Made by a program: the position numbers and the translations under genes | Notes under the pieces: model-generated | Told to the model about the DNA's origin: nothing | Databases searched by the model: none | Seen by the model: the letters and a program-made list of their open reading frames with translations, nothing else | Assembly: GCA_000729835.1 (NCBI GenBank) | Contig: JFHB01000160.1 | Location: forward strand, 1 to 64,000 | Length of the DNA stretch: 64,000 bases | From: Atkinsonella hypoxylon | Lineage: Eukaryota > Ascomycota > Sordariomycetes > Hypocreales > Clavicipitaceae | Direction: 5' to 3' | Shown: in pieces, positions 11,389 to 23,250 of the stretch | Layout: each line of letters opens with the position of its first letter | Position numbering within the stretch: position 1 is the first letter of the stretch

Positions 11389-12082
11389 TGTTAAAAATAA
11401 GCTACCCTGTATAGCCTATTTTTATGCCTACTAGTTGCTCTATCACGTGACCCTTATTAGGTCTTGTTACGTTGATTTTTGGTAGAGATATCGCTGTTAC
11501 TAGATGCAAAACATCTAGAATCAACTAAGGCAAAGTTGCCTAACCTATAGTCAACTTTAACAGCGATTTTCTCCACAACTAGTAATAGTAGAAATTCAAG
11601 AAGTATACTATTTAAAAGCTAAGAATTAGGGCTATCTAATAGTATAATTGTTAGATAGAGTTGCTTATAAGGGTTGCTTGTTATTAGTGGAATTTATTAA
11701 ATTGTGCACATAGGCGTCTCGTTTATATAGCTGTAAGTTGATTTTTTTGTTTTTATATAGTAAATCTTTTTGCGGAAATTATAAAGTAGCCTATAAGCCC
11801 CTTCTAGTAACTACAGCCTGCTAATATAGTTAGTAGGTCTATAAGGGACTAGAAAGATTTAAGATTCTACCCTTACTTGTTTGTTACAGCGCTCTTAATA
11901 TAAGATACCACTATTATTATAGTTATCTACTGCCTCTACATAATCTATACTATACACTACAGCTTAATTTAGGCCGCTGCTGCTTCTACTACGTAATAAT
12001 TGCTAGGAGCAATTACAGGTGCTAAATATAAGAGACCACTACCCTCTTCTATCTAGTCCTGTAATCCCTATTATTTTCAATA
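11389..12082 (+). repeat. E-B 5' LTR (694 bp)
   Basis: Starts TGTTAAAAATAAGC and ends TTTTCAATA. The end is fixed by the TSD on the 3' copy and by the primer site that follows. It contains two perfect hairpins: CTAGATG-CAAAA-CATCTAG at 11500-11518 and AATTGCT-AGG-AGCAATT at 11998-12014. Both recur in the other E LTRs with few or no changes. Promoter and polyadenylation signals must lie in the LTR, but I cannot place them. Confidence 0.92.
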
Positions 12083-12096
12083 GGTTATAAGCCTAG
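12083..12096 (+). promoter_or_regulatory. E-B primer-binding site, initiator tRNA-Met half-molecule type
   Basis: The bases directly after the LTR read GGTTATAAGCC. Undoing one TpG-to-TpA change gives GGTTATGAGCC. This is complementary to the anticodon stem-loop of initiator tRNA-Met (GGCUCAUAACC) and not to the tRNA 3' end. Drosophila copia is known to prime from such an internal half-tRNA. The same site follows the E-A 5' LTR (32101) and, read on the minus strand, the E-C and N 5' LTRs. Confidence 0.65.
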
Positions 12097-13024
12097 AAGA
12101 CCTATCTGCAAGCTGTTAGCCCGCTGAAATCTACTATTGTGTACTGTATTACCCACTAGAAGCTATATTAAGACCTGCGCTAGCAGCTATTGCTGCTATT
12201 AGTAGCTTGCTGGAAGCTATTAATACCTGCCGCACACACATCGCTAGCCACTATACTGGTGTTTTTATTCTGCCCACCCTGTGCCTCCTGCACTAGTTCT
12301 ATGCACCCTATGCATATACACTTTTAAAGCTATTCTTAATAGCTAGGTTCTATTGTTGCGCAACATTAAAATATATACATCTGTATATATTACATTTGCA
12401 CTGTAAATCGTTTTATTAGGCACTGCCTAATCAATTATTTCCATTAAGAAATAAGCTTAGCGCTGCACTGCATCGCTTGTTGTTGTGCTGTTATCTTGTA
12501 TATTGTGCACCCTATGCACCTCTATTAGTGGCTATACTACAATTTGTAGTGCACGCCTAACAGCTCTTGTTGCTGTTAGATATTCCTGTGTTTTTAGTTA
12601 TAGAATTAATTTATGTAGTAATCCTACTAGTTAGGATTTTAAAGTAGAAATTAGCTGGATATCCCTAAATTAGCTGTGCCTAGGTCTCCACTAATTTATT
12701 GGAACCTAATTAGAGAAGAATCTCCTGAATTTTTTGGCTAAAAATAGCTAGGACCTATGTTTTATGCCCCTCGCGACCGCTTGTTAATCTGGTCTGCTAT
12801 ACAAATTGTATGTATATACAGATCGCAATACAACGCAGCCTTAAAGCCTATTATATCTATTACAAAAGAAATTAGAGAAAAATCTCAGTATAATTTTTAA
12901 AAATATAGGGCACTTCTAGCCTATATTTAGTAAGAATTATTACTGTTATTTACTACTATTTCCACTGTAATTTAGGCTATAATTAGCTATAAAGAGCGTT
13001 AAATTAGCTATTAAAACCCTTAAA
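12083..13024 (+). other. E-B structured 5' leader, no gene seen
   Basis: A stretch of about 0.94 kb between the LTR and the Gag start, shared by all three E copies. It contains perfect short hairpins: AGCTATT-CTT-AATAGCT (12328-12344), ATTAGGC-ACT-GCCTAAT (12415-12431) and TAACAGC-loop-GCTGTTA (12558-12578). It also has two near-palindromic GCACCCTATGCA motifs (about 12304 and 12507). It is less mutated than the coding region. Packaging, dimerisation or translation control are possible roles; none is shown. Confidence 0.6.
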
Positions 13025-16000
13025 ATAGCACTAAAAGGAACAGGCAAGGGAAAGAGCATAAGCCCTAAACAGGGTAGTGGTTCTAGTACACTAGCTACAG
13101 CTGCTGCTACTAGCTTTCCTGGTCTAGCAAGGTCCCCCCCTTAGCTAGTAGATTCCTCTTCTAATAAAGAAGATTATACAGCTAAGAAGGCTCTAAAAGA
13201 AGCTAGATTAGCTTCTAAAAGAGTAGTGTAAGTCTATAATGTTTAAGCTAATCTAAAAGCTTAAATAGATAAGCAATAAGAGACCCTAAATAGATTTATT
13301 AAGTATAGTGAAGCAAAATAAAGCTAAAATGAAGGTAATATAGCTGATTTACTAAGTAAATTAGATACTATAATTACATCTATAGGTAAACTCTCTATAG
13401 GGTCTCCTAAAGTAGATCCTATTACTTCTAAGACTTCTAAAGTCTCTTTTAAAGTCCTTAAACCTTCTAGTTCCTCTAATAGTGCTACTTTTCTGCTTGC
13501 TTTTAATGAAGGCACTATAAAAGAGTTAAATAAGAAGGTCCACTCTATTCTAGAGGCTGCTAAGCTAAAAGGCCCTAAAAATTTTAAATAGTAGAAGTAA
13601 GCTTTAACTATTTAATTTAGGGCACTAGGATTCCCTTAATTTATTAATAATCCTAGTATAGCTAGTACATTAGTAGATTTAGAGCAAGCTATTATCCTTA
13701 TAATTATAAGAGATAGTTGCTAATCTAGACCTTAAGCTGCTATAAGCTGGCATAAGTCCCCTGTAGATGCCTATAACGTTCTAGTTAGGCAGTATTTGCA
13801 GAGTGCTAAAATACAATGTAGTACGCTATATACTAGTTATTACAACTTATCGTTTTTAAACTATAAGGGATCTTTAGAGGCCTTTAATGCTAAATTTAAT
13901 AATTTACTAGCTAGATTACAGCTCTATAGTGTAGCTATTAATCCTATTGACTAGGTAAATTATTATATTAATGCTTTAAAGAAGACCTTCCCTAGCTGGG
14001 CTAAAAGGCAGCGATATTCTATTAGAGCTGCTAGAGCATAAGGTCTATCTGTAAAAATGCTAAATTTACAGTTCCTTATAGCTGACTTATTAGAAGAACA
14101 AAGAGATAAAAGCTCCTCTATATCTAAGGCTCTTAGTTATAAAGCTTCTAACTCTAATAGTTCTAATAATAATAATAAAGCTAACTAAGGAAAGAATCCT
14201 CCTAATTAGAAGAAGAATTCCGATTCTAATTCTAACGATTCTAATGCCTCTAAAGAAAAAGATTAAGATAAAGCCTCTAAGAATAAGAAGAAGTGGAAGG
14301 GCCGAAGAAGAAGTAACAAAAATTCTAGGAATAAGGATGGAGAAGCTGCTTTTGCTATAGGTTGCTATAACCTATCTACTAGCAACCAGGATACTATAGA
14401 TTCCGATAGTGAATCTAGCAGTTCTAGTAGTGATAATTCTTACGATTTAGATACGGAATCTACTACTAGTGATACTAGTACTACTAGTGATACTAGTACT
14501 ACTAGTGATACTAGTACTACTAGTGATACTAGTACTACTAGTAATAATACCCCTTCTTTTAACTATTCTAATGGAATAATTAAAAACTCCTTACTATACA
14601 ATATAGGTTCCACCTGTTATATAGTTAACAATAAGGCATTTTTTAGGACTTTTAAGCCTATAAAAAAGGGTAAAACTACGCCTATTGCTACTGGAGGAGG
14701 TCCTATTTATCCTAAAGGACAGGGAACTGCTGTATTCTAGGTACTAGTTAGTATAAATCCAGCTAAATACAGGCCTTTAGCTCTAAAGGATGCTCTATAT
14801 TGCCTAGGTTTAGATACCAACCTAATAAGTGGTTTAAAGCACTATTTAATAGGGGGCACTCTCCTTAGAAATTAGCTATTTCTAGCTAATAGAAGCTGCT
14901 GTAGGCTTCTAAATCCTAAAAAGCATAGTTTCTTCTTACAGCTTAAGGGGCAAGAGACCCCTAGAGTGTGTAAAAACTACGTAAATCTCTCTTATTAAGG
15001 AGTTACTAGCAATAGTTATAATAGCAGTTATAATGCTAGTTATCCTATAGAGGTTTAAATCCCTTAACAGCCTAGTTTTAATCCTAAGGAATATAGCTGT
15101 ATTGAAGAATTATCTAATTTTAAAGAAGAAGATAATACCAATAACGATGTTATAGAGCTATTAGCTGTAGTTCCTAAACGGGCTCCTAGTTAGATTCCTT
15201 CTAATAACGGGGATTTAGAAGGTCTAAATCCTAAGTTGCTAGATATTAGAGAAAATAGCTGTCTAGATCCCTTAAATAAGGCCTGTAGTTCTTAAGAGAT
15301 CTAGCAAGATAGGGAGCAACAGGAAGCTAGCTTTAATAATAATTCTAGTAGTATAAATCCTACTGCTTCTTCTTCCTATAAGAAGCTCCTAGAATTAGCT
15401 GGTACTTAGCACGTTAGATTAGGGTATATAGAACTCCCTTTACTAAAGAAGACTGCTTCTATTACTAAAGGTATTCCTGATTTTATAAAAATTAAGGAAA
15501 AGGATTTTAACTGCCTAGCTTACAACTAAGCTAAAGCTGTTAGAAGACCTAGCAAGCATGCTATTCCTAACCCCCCTAGATGTTTAGATATTATAGAGGG
15601 AGATACCGTTAAAATAGAGCCTATACTGCACAATAAGAGGCCTCTAGTTCTTTTTCTAATTAATAGAAAATTACGGTATAAGTGGTCTTTTAATCTAGCT
15701 AATAAAGAGAGTTCTACTCTCTATAGCTGCATTAAAGGCTTCTTTAAGGAATTAAAAAACCAGTATAACTGCTACCCTAAACACCTTTATTTTAATAGTA
15801 GTACAGAAATTAATACTAGATTACAAGCTTAGCTATCTTCTAAGGGTATTTACTTTAGCACCTCTTGCCTCTATATTTATAAATAAAATAGGCTAATAGA
15901 GAGAGCTATAAGGGTACTTCTAAACCGTTTGCGTGCTACCCTACAGTAGTTACAATTACCTCTATATCTATAGTCTTATATCCTTCCTGCTATAGTAGAT

Positions 16001-18330
16001 TTAGTTAATACTACTGCGAATAGTACTAAACTACTAAGTCCTAAACAGCTATATCTAGCTAATTTAGAGCCTTCTAGGACCTATAAGCCTAATTTTACCA
16101 AAATAAGGGCTATAGGCTCCTATTGCGAAGTTCTAATTCCTTTAGAACAACAATCTAGGTTGCAGAAGCTAGCTAAAAGAACTATTCCTAGTAGACTTTT
16201 AGCTACGCTAGGTTCTAATGTATATCTAATATATATCCCCTCTAAACGAGCTGTTATAAAGACTAGCTTCGTTAAAATTATAGAAGGAATAGGTCCTATT
16301 TTATAGGGCATCCCTAAGGTTCCTATTAGTTCTATAGTAGATAATCCTTTAGAGAGAGAAATCAATAACTAGCAATTAGTGGATAATTATACTCCTAAGT
16401 ATCCTTATTCTAGTCATCTAGATGTGCTAAATTATCCACTAGAACCTATAGATTAAGCTCTTCTACTAAGCAACCCTATAGAAGCTATAGAGGCCCCTAA
16501 AGCCCCTATACCTATAGAAACACCTATAGAAGCTACTATAGAAGCTAAAGCTAATGCTAATGCTATAGATTTAGATAGAGATATATTTTCCTTAATTAAG
16601 GATCTATGCTTTAAGGCAAGGACTAAAGCAGCTATTACTTCTAATAGTAATAAGGATAAACTTACTAACACGTGGAAGTAAGCCCTAAAAAGCTCTGCTA
16701 AGCAGCATTAGATAGAAGCTACCTATAGCGAATTTAAGCAGCTATTAGCTGCTGGAACCTTTAAATTTATAGGGAAAGACTAAGTACCTAAGGGCCGAAG
16801 AGTTCTAAAGAATAGGCTTATCTACAGGCTAAAAAAGGATAAAGAAAATAATCCTATTAAATATAAGGCCTGCCTTGTTGCTAAGGGATTTATGTAAATA
16901 GAAGGTTAAGACTATTTAGAGACCTTTACTGCAACTAGTATTCCTTCTAGCTAGCGTATATTATTAGCTCTTGCAGCTTTTAATAACTAGGAAGTCGAGC
17001 AAATTGACTTTATAGAAGCGTTTTTAAATAGCAAGCTAAAAGAAGCTATTTATATAGAAATCCTAGATAGATTCGTTGAATTTGCAGAGCAAGTATTGCT
17101 ATTAGTAGCTAAGCTACTAAAAAGCTGTAATTACAGGCCTTCTAAAGACTAAGTAATTAAGCTAGAAAAATCCCTCTATGGTTTAAAGCAAAGTCCTAGA
17201 GAATAGCAGTAAATTCTAACAGAATTACTTCAAAAGCATAGATTTAAACCTCTTATATCAGACCCAGCAGTCTTTTATAACCCAGCTACATCTACGTATA
17301 TTGCTACTTACGTAGATAACTGTCTTCTAATTGGTCTAAATCTAAGCTATATTAATAAGCTAAAGAAGCTATTACATAAAGCTTATCCAATAGAAGATAG
17401 AGGACCAGCAGAATTCTTTCTAGGCGTTTAAATCACCCGTAATAGGTCTAAAAGGTCTATTAAAATCTATCAATCTTAATATATCCTTAAAGCCCTAGAG
17501 AGATTCAAAATGCTAGATGCTAAGCCAGCTTCTATCTCTATACAGCCAGGGATTCTAAAGCAACTAGTTACAAAACTTCTCTTAAAATCCGATTATAAGC
17601 TTTATTAGAGCATAATAGGCACTATAATGTACCTAATGTTGCTAACTAGGGCTAATATTGCTTTTTCCGTTTAGTGGCTATTAACCTTTCTAGCTAAGCC
17701 CTATATAGAGCACCTAAACGCCTCTAAGCACCTCCTAAGGTACTTAAGTGGTACTAGAAGCTTTACTATTATTTATAAGCATTCTAGTCTACACCCTATA
17801 GGGTCCTCTTCTAAAGCTTCTAGCTCTAAAGAAGTACTTAAGACCCTCCTTAATTATTACAATAGCGATTTTGCCGGTAATAAAGTCTCTTCTAAATCAA
17901 CCTATGCTTATCTATATAAGCTAGCTGGTAGACCTATTAGCTGGAAATCGAAAAAAGCTAGTACTATTGCCCTTTCTACCTTAGAAGCAGAATCTAATGC
18001 ATTATTAGAAGCTATTAGGGAATTAGAGTAGCTCTACAGCCTTTTTAAGGAGATAAAGCTGCCTTTAACCCCTCCTATTCCTATTAGGTGTAATAATTAA
18101 GGCGCTATAGTTACTGCTTACAACTTAACGTTATATAGTAGGACTAAGCACACCCTTTTGAAGTTTAACTACATTAAGGAAAAGATTTGTAAAGGTATAG
18201 CTAAGGTTAGTTATATTAATATAAATTAGATGTTAGCAGATAGCCTTACTAAGCCTCTTGCTATTTAAAAGCATTAACAATTCATTAAGTTACTAGAGCT
18301 TTCTAGTTAGCTTATAAAAGCAATAAAAAC
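13025..18330 (+). pseudogene. E-B Gag-Pol polyprotein (copia), broken by RIP
   Basis: One frame runs from ATA-GCA-CTA (a former ATG-GCA start with ATG changed to ATA) to about 18330, interrupted only by TAG/TAA. Its parts in order: basic Gag start (GTGKGKSISP), a Ser/Asn-rich linker and a TTSDTS repeat near residue 480; a protease-like site YNIGST (residue ~525, expected DTGST); the GAG-pre-integrase motif RLGYIELPLLKKT (~15416); integrase Glu context NRLIERAIRVLL (~15890); RT with YVDN at 17309-17320 (expected YVDD); RNase H with STLEAESNA (~17980); and the tail DSLTKPLA. The start, integrase, RT and RNase H positions are all in the same frame. About 1,770 codons is a normal length for copia. 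It is dead through stops and loss of catalytic Asp residues. Confidence 0.93.
14462..14542 (+). repeat. 18-bp minisatellite in E-B, 4.5 units, coding for TTSDTS
   Basis: Four exact copies of ACTACTAGTGATACTAGT (14462-14533) are followed by half a unit. The same place in E-A (34343-34369) and in E-C (about 20136-20164, minus strand) has 1.5 units. The unit is a multiple of three, so the expansion keeps the frame and lengthens a Thr/Ser/Asp linker just upstream of the protease site. The copies are identical, which suggests expansion after or during the RIP era. Confidence 0.9.
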
Positions 18331-18559
18331 ACTTAAAAAATCGAAAAGCAACGAAAAACAGTTAAAAATCGAAAACAACAAAAACAATCAACAATAACTA
18401 GTTATATTCAACTATAACTACCCTAGAATTGCTGGAATTAGTTATGTTATTTGGTTCTATTATTAGTACTGTATTTTGTTAGTTAATTCTAACTTAGATA
18501 TTCTTTAAAGGAGCTAAGTTGCTTATAGAACTAGTTACTTCTTACATTTCTAGAGGGAG

Positions 18560-19253
18560 TGTTAAAAATAAGCTACCCTATATAGCCTATTTTTATGCCT
18601 ACTAGTTGCTCTATTACGTAACCCTTATTAGGTCTTGTTACGTTAATTTTTAGTAGAGATATCGCTGTTACTAGATGCAAAACATCTAGAATCGACTAAG
18701 GCAAAGTTGCCTAACCTATAGTTAACTTTAACAGCGATTTTCTCTACAACTAGCAATAGTAGAAATTCAAGAAGTATACTATTTAAAAGCTAAGAATTAG
18801 GGCTATCTAATAGTATAATTGTTAAATAGAGTTGCTTATAAGGGTTGCTTATTATTAGTAGAATTTATTAAATTATGCACGTAGGCGTCTCGTTTATATA
18901 GCTATAAGTTGATTTTTTTGTTTTTATATAGTAAATCTTTTTGCAGAAATTATAAAGTAGCCTATAAGCCCCTTCTAGCAACTACAGCCTGCTAATATAG
19001 TTAGTAGGTTTATAAGGGACTGGAAAGATTCGAGATCCTACCCTCACTTATTTGTTACAGCGCTCTTAATATAAGATACTACTATTATTATAGTTATCTA
19101 CTGCCTCTACGTGATCTATACTATACACTACAGCTTAATTTAGGCCGCTGCTGCTTCCACTACGTGATAATTGCTAGGAGCAATTACAGGTGCTAAATAT
19201 AAGAGACCACTACCCTCTTCTATCTAGTCCTGTAATCCCTATTATTTTCAATA
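18560..19253 (+). repeat. E-B 3' LTR (694 bp)
   Basis: Paired with 11389-12082. Its 5' edge carries more TpA conversions (TCTATTACGTAACCC here, TCTATCACGTGACCC in the 5' LTR). Its 3' part keeps CACTACGTGATAATTGC where the 5' LTR has CTACTACGTAATAATTGC. It is preceded by the polypurine tract at 18550-18559 and followed by the TSD CTAAC. Confidence 0.93.
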
Positions 19254-21595
19254 CTAACGTGCCAAGTAGCAGCTAATTCTAGTAGCTTCTTATAGGAAGA
19301 AGAAGCAGTAGGATTTATACTACTAGAATTATCATTAGAGCTAGCTTCCTGTTGCTCCCTATCTTGCCAGATCTCTTAAGAACCACGGGCCTCGTTTAAG
19401 GGATCTCGACAGCTATTTCCTCCAATATCCAGCAACTTAGGATTTAGACCTTCTAAATCCCCGTTATTAGAAGAAATCTAACTAGGAGCCTGTTTAGGAA
19501 CTAGGGCTAATAGCTCTATAGCATCGTTATTGGTATTATCTACTTCTTCTTCTTTAAAGTTAGATAATTCCTTGATTTAGCTATATTCCTCTAGATTAAA
19601 ACCAGGCTGTTAAGGGATTTAAACCTCTATAGGATAACTAGCATTATAACTGCTATTATAACTATTGCTAGCTAGAAATCCTATATAAGAGAGATTAGCG
19701 TGGTTTTTACACACTCTAGGGGTCTCTTGCCCCTTAAGCTGTAAGAAGAAACCATGCTTTTTAGGATTTAGAAGCCTACAGCAGCTTCTATTAGCTAGAA
19801 ATAGCTAATTTCTAAGGAGAGTGCCCCCTATTAAATAGTGCTTTAGACCACTAATTAGGTTGGTATCTAAACCTAGGCAATATAGAGCATCCTTTAGAGC
19901 TAAAGGCCTATATTTAGCTGGATTTATACTAACTAGTACCTAGAATACAGCAGTTCCCTGTCCTTTAGGATAAATAGGACCTCCTCTAGTAGCAATAGGC
20001 GCGGTTTTACCCTTTTTTATAGGCTTAAAAGTCCTAAAAAATGCCTTATTGTTAACTATATAACAGGTAGAACCTGTATTGTATAGTAAGGAGTTTTTAA
20101 TTATTCTATTGGAATAGTTAAAAGAAGGGGTATTATTACTAGTAGTACTAGTATCACTAGTAGTGGATTCTGTATCTGAATCGTAAGAATTATCACTACT
20201 AGAACTGCTAGAATCATTAGATTCTATAGTATCCTAGTTGCTAGTAGATAGGTTATAACAACCTATAGCAAAAGCAGCTTCTCTATCCTTATTCCTAGAG
20301 TTTTTGTTACTTCTTCTTTAGCCCTTCTACTTCTTCTTATTCTTAGAGGCTTTATCTATATCTTTAGAGGCATTAGAATTATTAGAATTAGAATCGTTAG
20401 AATTCTTCTTCTAATTAGGAGGATTCTTTCCTTAATTAGCCTTATTATTATTAGAACTATTAAAAGCCTTATAACTAAGAGCTTTAGATATAGAGGAGCT
20501 TTTATCTCTTTGTTCTTCTAATAAATCAGCTATAAGGAACTGTAAATTCAGCATTTTTACAGATAAACCTTATGCTCTAGTAGCTCTAATAGAATATCGC
20601 TGCCTTTTAGCCTAGCTAGAGAAGGTCTTCTTTAAAGCATTAATATAATAATTTACCTAGTTAATAGGATTAATAGCTACACTATAGAGCTATAATCTAG
20701 CTAGTAAATTATTAAATTTAGCATTAAAGGCCTCTAAAGATCCCTTATAGTTCAAAAACAATAAGTTGTAATAACTAGTATATAGCGTACTACGTTGTAT
20801 TTTAGCACTCTGCAAATATTGCCTAACTAGAACGTTATAGGCATCTACAGGGGACTTATGCCAGCTTATAGCAGCTTAAGGTCCAGATTAGCAACTATCT
20901 CTTATAATTATAAGGATAATAGCTTGTTCTAAATCTACTAAAGTACTAGCTATACTAGGATTATTAATAAATTAAGGGAATCCTAGTGCTCTAAATTAAA
21001 TAGTTAAAGCTTACTTCTACTGTTTAAAATTTTTAGGGCCTTTTAGCTTAGCAGCCTCTAGAATTAAGTAGACCTTCTTATTTAGCTCTTTTATAGTGCC
21101 TTTATTAAACGCAGGCAGAAAAGTAGCACTATTAGAACTAGAAGGTTTAGGGGCTTTAAAAGAGACTTTAGAAGCTCTTTTAGAAGTAACAGGATCTGCT
21201 ATCTTAAAGAGAGACCCTATTAAGAGATTACCTATAGATATAATTATAGTATCTAATTTACTTAGTAAATCAGCTATATTACCTTTATTTTAGCTTTATT
21301 TTGCTTTACTATACTTAATAAATCTATTTAGGGTCTCTTGTTGCTTATCTATTTAAGCTTTTAGATTAGCTTAAACATTATAGACTTGCACTACTCTTTT
21401 AGAAGCTAATCTAGCTTCTTTTAGAGCCTTCTTAGCTATATAATCTTCTTTATTAGAAGAGGAATCTACTAGCTGAGGGGGGGATCTAGCTGGACTAGGA
21501 AAGCTAGTAGCAGCAGCTGGATTAGCTAGTGTACTAGAACTACTACCCCTTTTAGGGCTTGTGCTCTTTCCCTTGCCTGTTCCTTTTAGTGCTAT
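19254..21595 (-). pseudogene. E-C gag, protease and start of GAG-pre-integrase, broken
   Basis: The proximal coding part of E-C, read on the minus strand from ATA-GCA at 21595-21590 down to the E-B insertion at 19254. Gag, the Ser/Asn-rich linker with 1.5 TTSDTS units, the protease-like YNTGST site and the region leading to RLGH match E-A and E-B. Removing E-B and one CTAAC copy continues the frame into 11388. The segment next to the insertion (about 19254-19450) keeps several CpA/TpG sites that are converted in the sister copies. Stops are TAG/TAA. Confidence 0.88.
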
Positions 21596-22553
21596 TTTAA
21601 GGGTTTAAAAAGTAGCTAATTTAACGCTCTTTTATAGCTAATTATAGCCAAATTACAGTGGAAATAGTAGTAAATAACAGTAATAACCTCTACTAGATAT
21701 TAATAGATTGCTCTATTATAGGCCTAGAAGTGCCCTATATCTTTAGAAATTATACTGAGATTTTTCTCTAATTTCTTTCGTAATAGGTATAACAGGCTCT
21801 AAAGGCTGCATTGTATCGCGATCTGTATATGTATACAATTTATATAGCAGACTAGATTAATAAGCGGTTATAAGGGGCATAAAACATAGGTTCTAGCTAT
21901 TTTTAGCTAAAAAATTCAGGAGATTCTTCTCTAATTAGGTTCCAATAAATTAGTGGAGACCTAAGCACAGCTAATTTAGGGATATCTAGCTAATTCCTAC
22001 TTCAAAATCCTAACTAGTGGGATTACCACATAAATTAATTCTACAACTGAAAACACAGGAATATCTAACAGCAACAAGAGCTGTTAGGCGTGCACTACAA
22101 ATTATAGTATAGCTACTAACAGAGGTGCACAGGGTGCACGATATAACAACAACAACAAGCGATGTAGTGCAGCGCTAAGCTTATTTCTTAATAGAAATAA
22201 TTAATTAGGTAGTGCCTAATAAAACGATTCGCAGTGCGAATGTAATGTATGCAGATGTATATATTTTAATGTTGCGCAACAATAGAACCTAGCTATTAAG
22301 AATAGCTTCAAAAGTGTGTATGCACAGGGTGCATAGAGTGCAGGAGGCACAGGGTGGGCAGAATGAAAACACCAGTATAGTGGCTAGCGATGTATGTGCA
22401 GTAGGTATTAATAGCTTCCAGCAAGCTACTAATTTTTTAGCAGCAATAGCTGCTAGCGTAGGTCTTAATATAGCTTCTAGTGGGTAATATAGTACACAAT
22501 AGTAGATTTCAGCGGGCTAACAGCTTGCAGATAGGTCTTCTAGGCTTATAACC
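21596..22553 (-). other. E-C 5' leader, no gene seen
   Basis: Reverse-strand counterpart of the E-B leader, with the primer site GGTTATAAGCC at its high-coordinate end (about 22543-22553) and the TAACAGC/GCTGTTA hairpin. The ATTAGGC hairpin has one arm mutated (ATTAGGT). The segment around 22120-22390 is comparatively unmutated and contains several GCACAGGGTGCA-like motifs. Confidence 0.65.
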
Positions 22554-23250
22554 TATTGAAAATAATAGGGATTATAGGACTAGATATCTAAGAGGGTAGT
22601 GGTCTCTTAGATTTAGCACCTGTAATTGCTCCTAGCAATTATCACGTAGTGGAAGCAGCAGCAGCCTAAATTAAGCTGTAGTGTATAGTATAGATTACGT
22701 AGAGGCAGTAGATAACTATAATAATAGTGGTATCTTATATTAAGAGCGCTGTAACGAATAAGTAAGAGTAGAATCTTGAATCTTTCTAGTTCCTTATAGA
22801 CCCTTTAACTATATTAGCAGGCTGTAGTCGCTAAAAGGGGCTTATAGGCTACTTTATAATTTCCGCAAAAAGATTTACTATATAAAAACAAAAAAAATTA
22901 ACTTACGGCTATATAAATAAGACGCCTACGTGCACAATTTAACAAATTCTACTAATAACAAGCAACCCTTATAAGTAACTCTATTTAACAATTATACTAT
23001 TAAATAGCCCTAATTCTTAGCTTTTGAATAGTATACTTCTTGAATTTCTACTATTGCTAGTTGTGGAGAAAATCGCAGTTAAAGTTAACTATAGGTTAAG
23101 CAACTTTGCCTTAGTCAATTCTAGATGTTTTGCATCTAGTAACAGCGATATCTCTACCAAAAATCAACGTAACAAGACCTAATGAGGGTCACGTGATAGA
23201 GCAACTAGTAGGCATAAAAATAGGCTATACAGGGTAGCTTATTTTTAGCA
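22554..23250 (-). repeat. E-C 5' LTR
   Basis: On the minus strand it starts at 23250 (TGCTAAAAATAAGC, one change from TGTTAAAAATAAGC) and ends at 22554. Its outer ~120 bases keep GGGTCACGTGATAGAGC, where the 3' LTR has GGGTTACGTAATAGAGC. The TSD ATATT follows at 23251-23255. Confidence 0.92.

Larger units (their letters stand above)
11389..19253 (+). mobile_element. E-B: full-length Ty1/copia retrotransposon, plus strand
   Basis: LTRs at 11389-12082 and 18560-19253 with the TSD CTAAC (11384-11388, 19254-19258). A primer-binding site follows directly (12083). A leader of about 0.94 kb and one long decayed Gag-Pol frame (13025 to about 18330) come next. The polypurine tract CTAGAGGGAG stands directly before the 3' LTR. 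It is nested in E-C, a copy of the same family in opposite orientation. Confidence 0.95.
7545..23250 (-). mobile_element. E-C: Ty1/copia retrotransposon with ~695-bp LTRs, split by E-B
   Basis: Minus-strand element with LTRs at 7545-8240 (3') and 22554-23250 (5') and the TSD ATATT on both sides. Its internal region is interrupted by E-B at a CTAAC duplication (11384-11388 and 19254-19258), inside the GAG-pre-integrase motif. When E-B is removed the coding region rejoins in frame with the order gag, protease, GAG-pre-integrase, integrase, RT, RNase H. Without E-B it is about 7.8 kb. The target is X2. Confidence 0.93.

Noticed and set aside
14462..14542. CRISPR-like array
   Set aside because: Head-to-tail 18-bp units without spacers inside a retrotransposon gag; a coding minisatellite.
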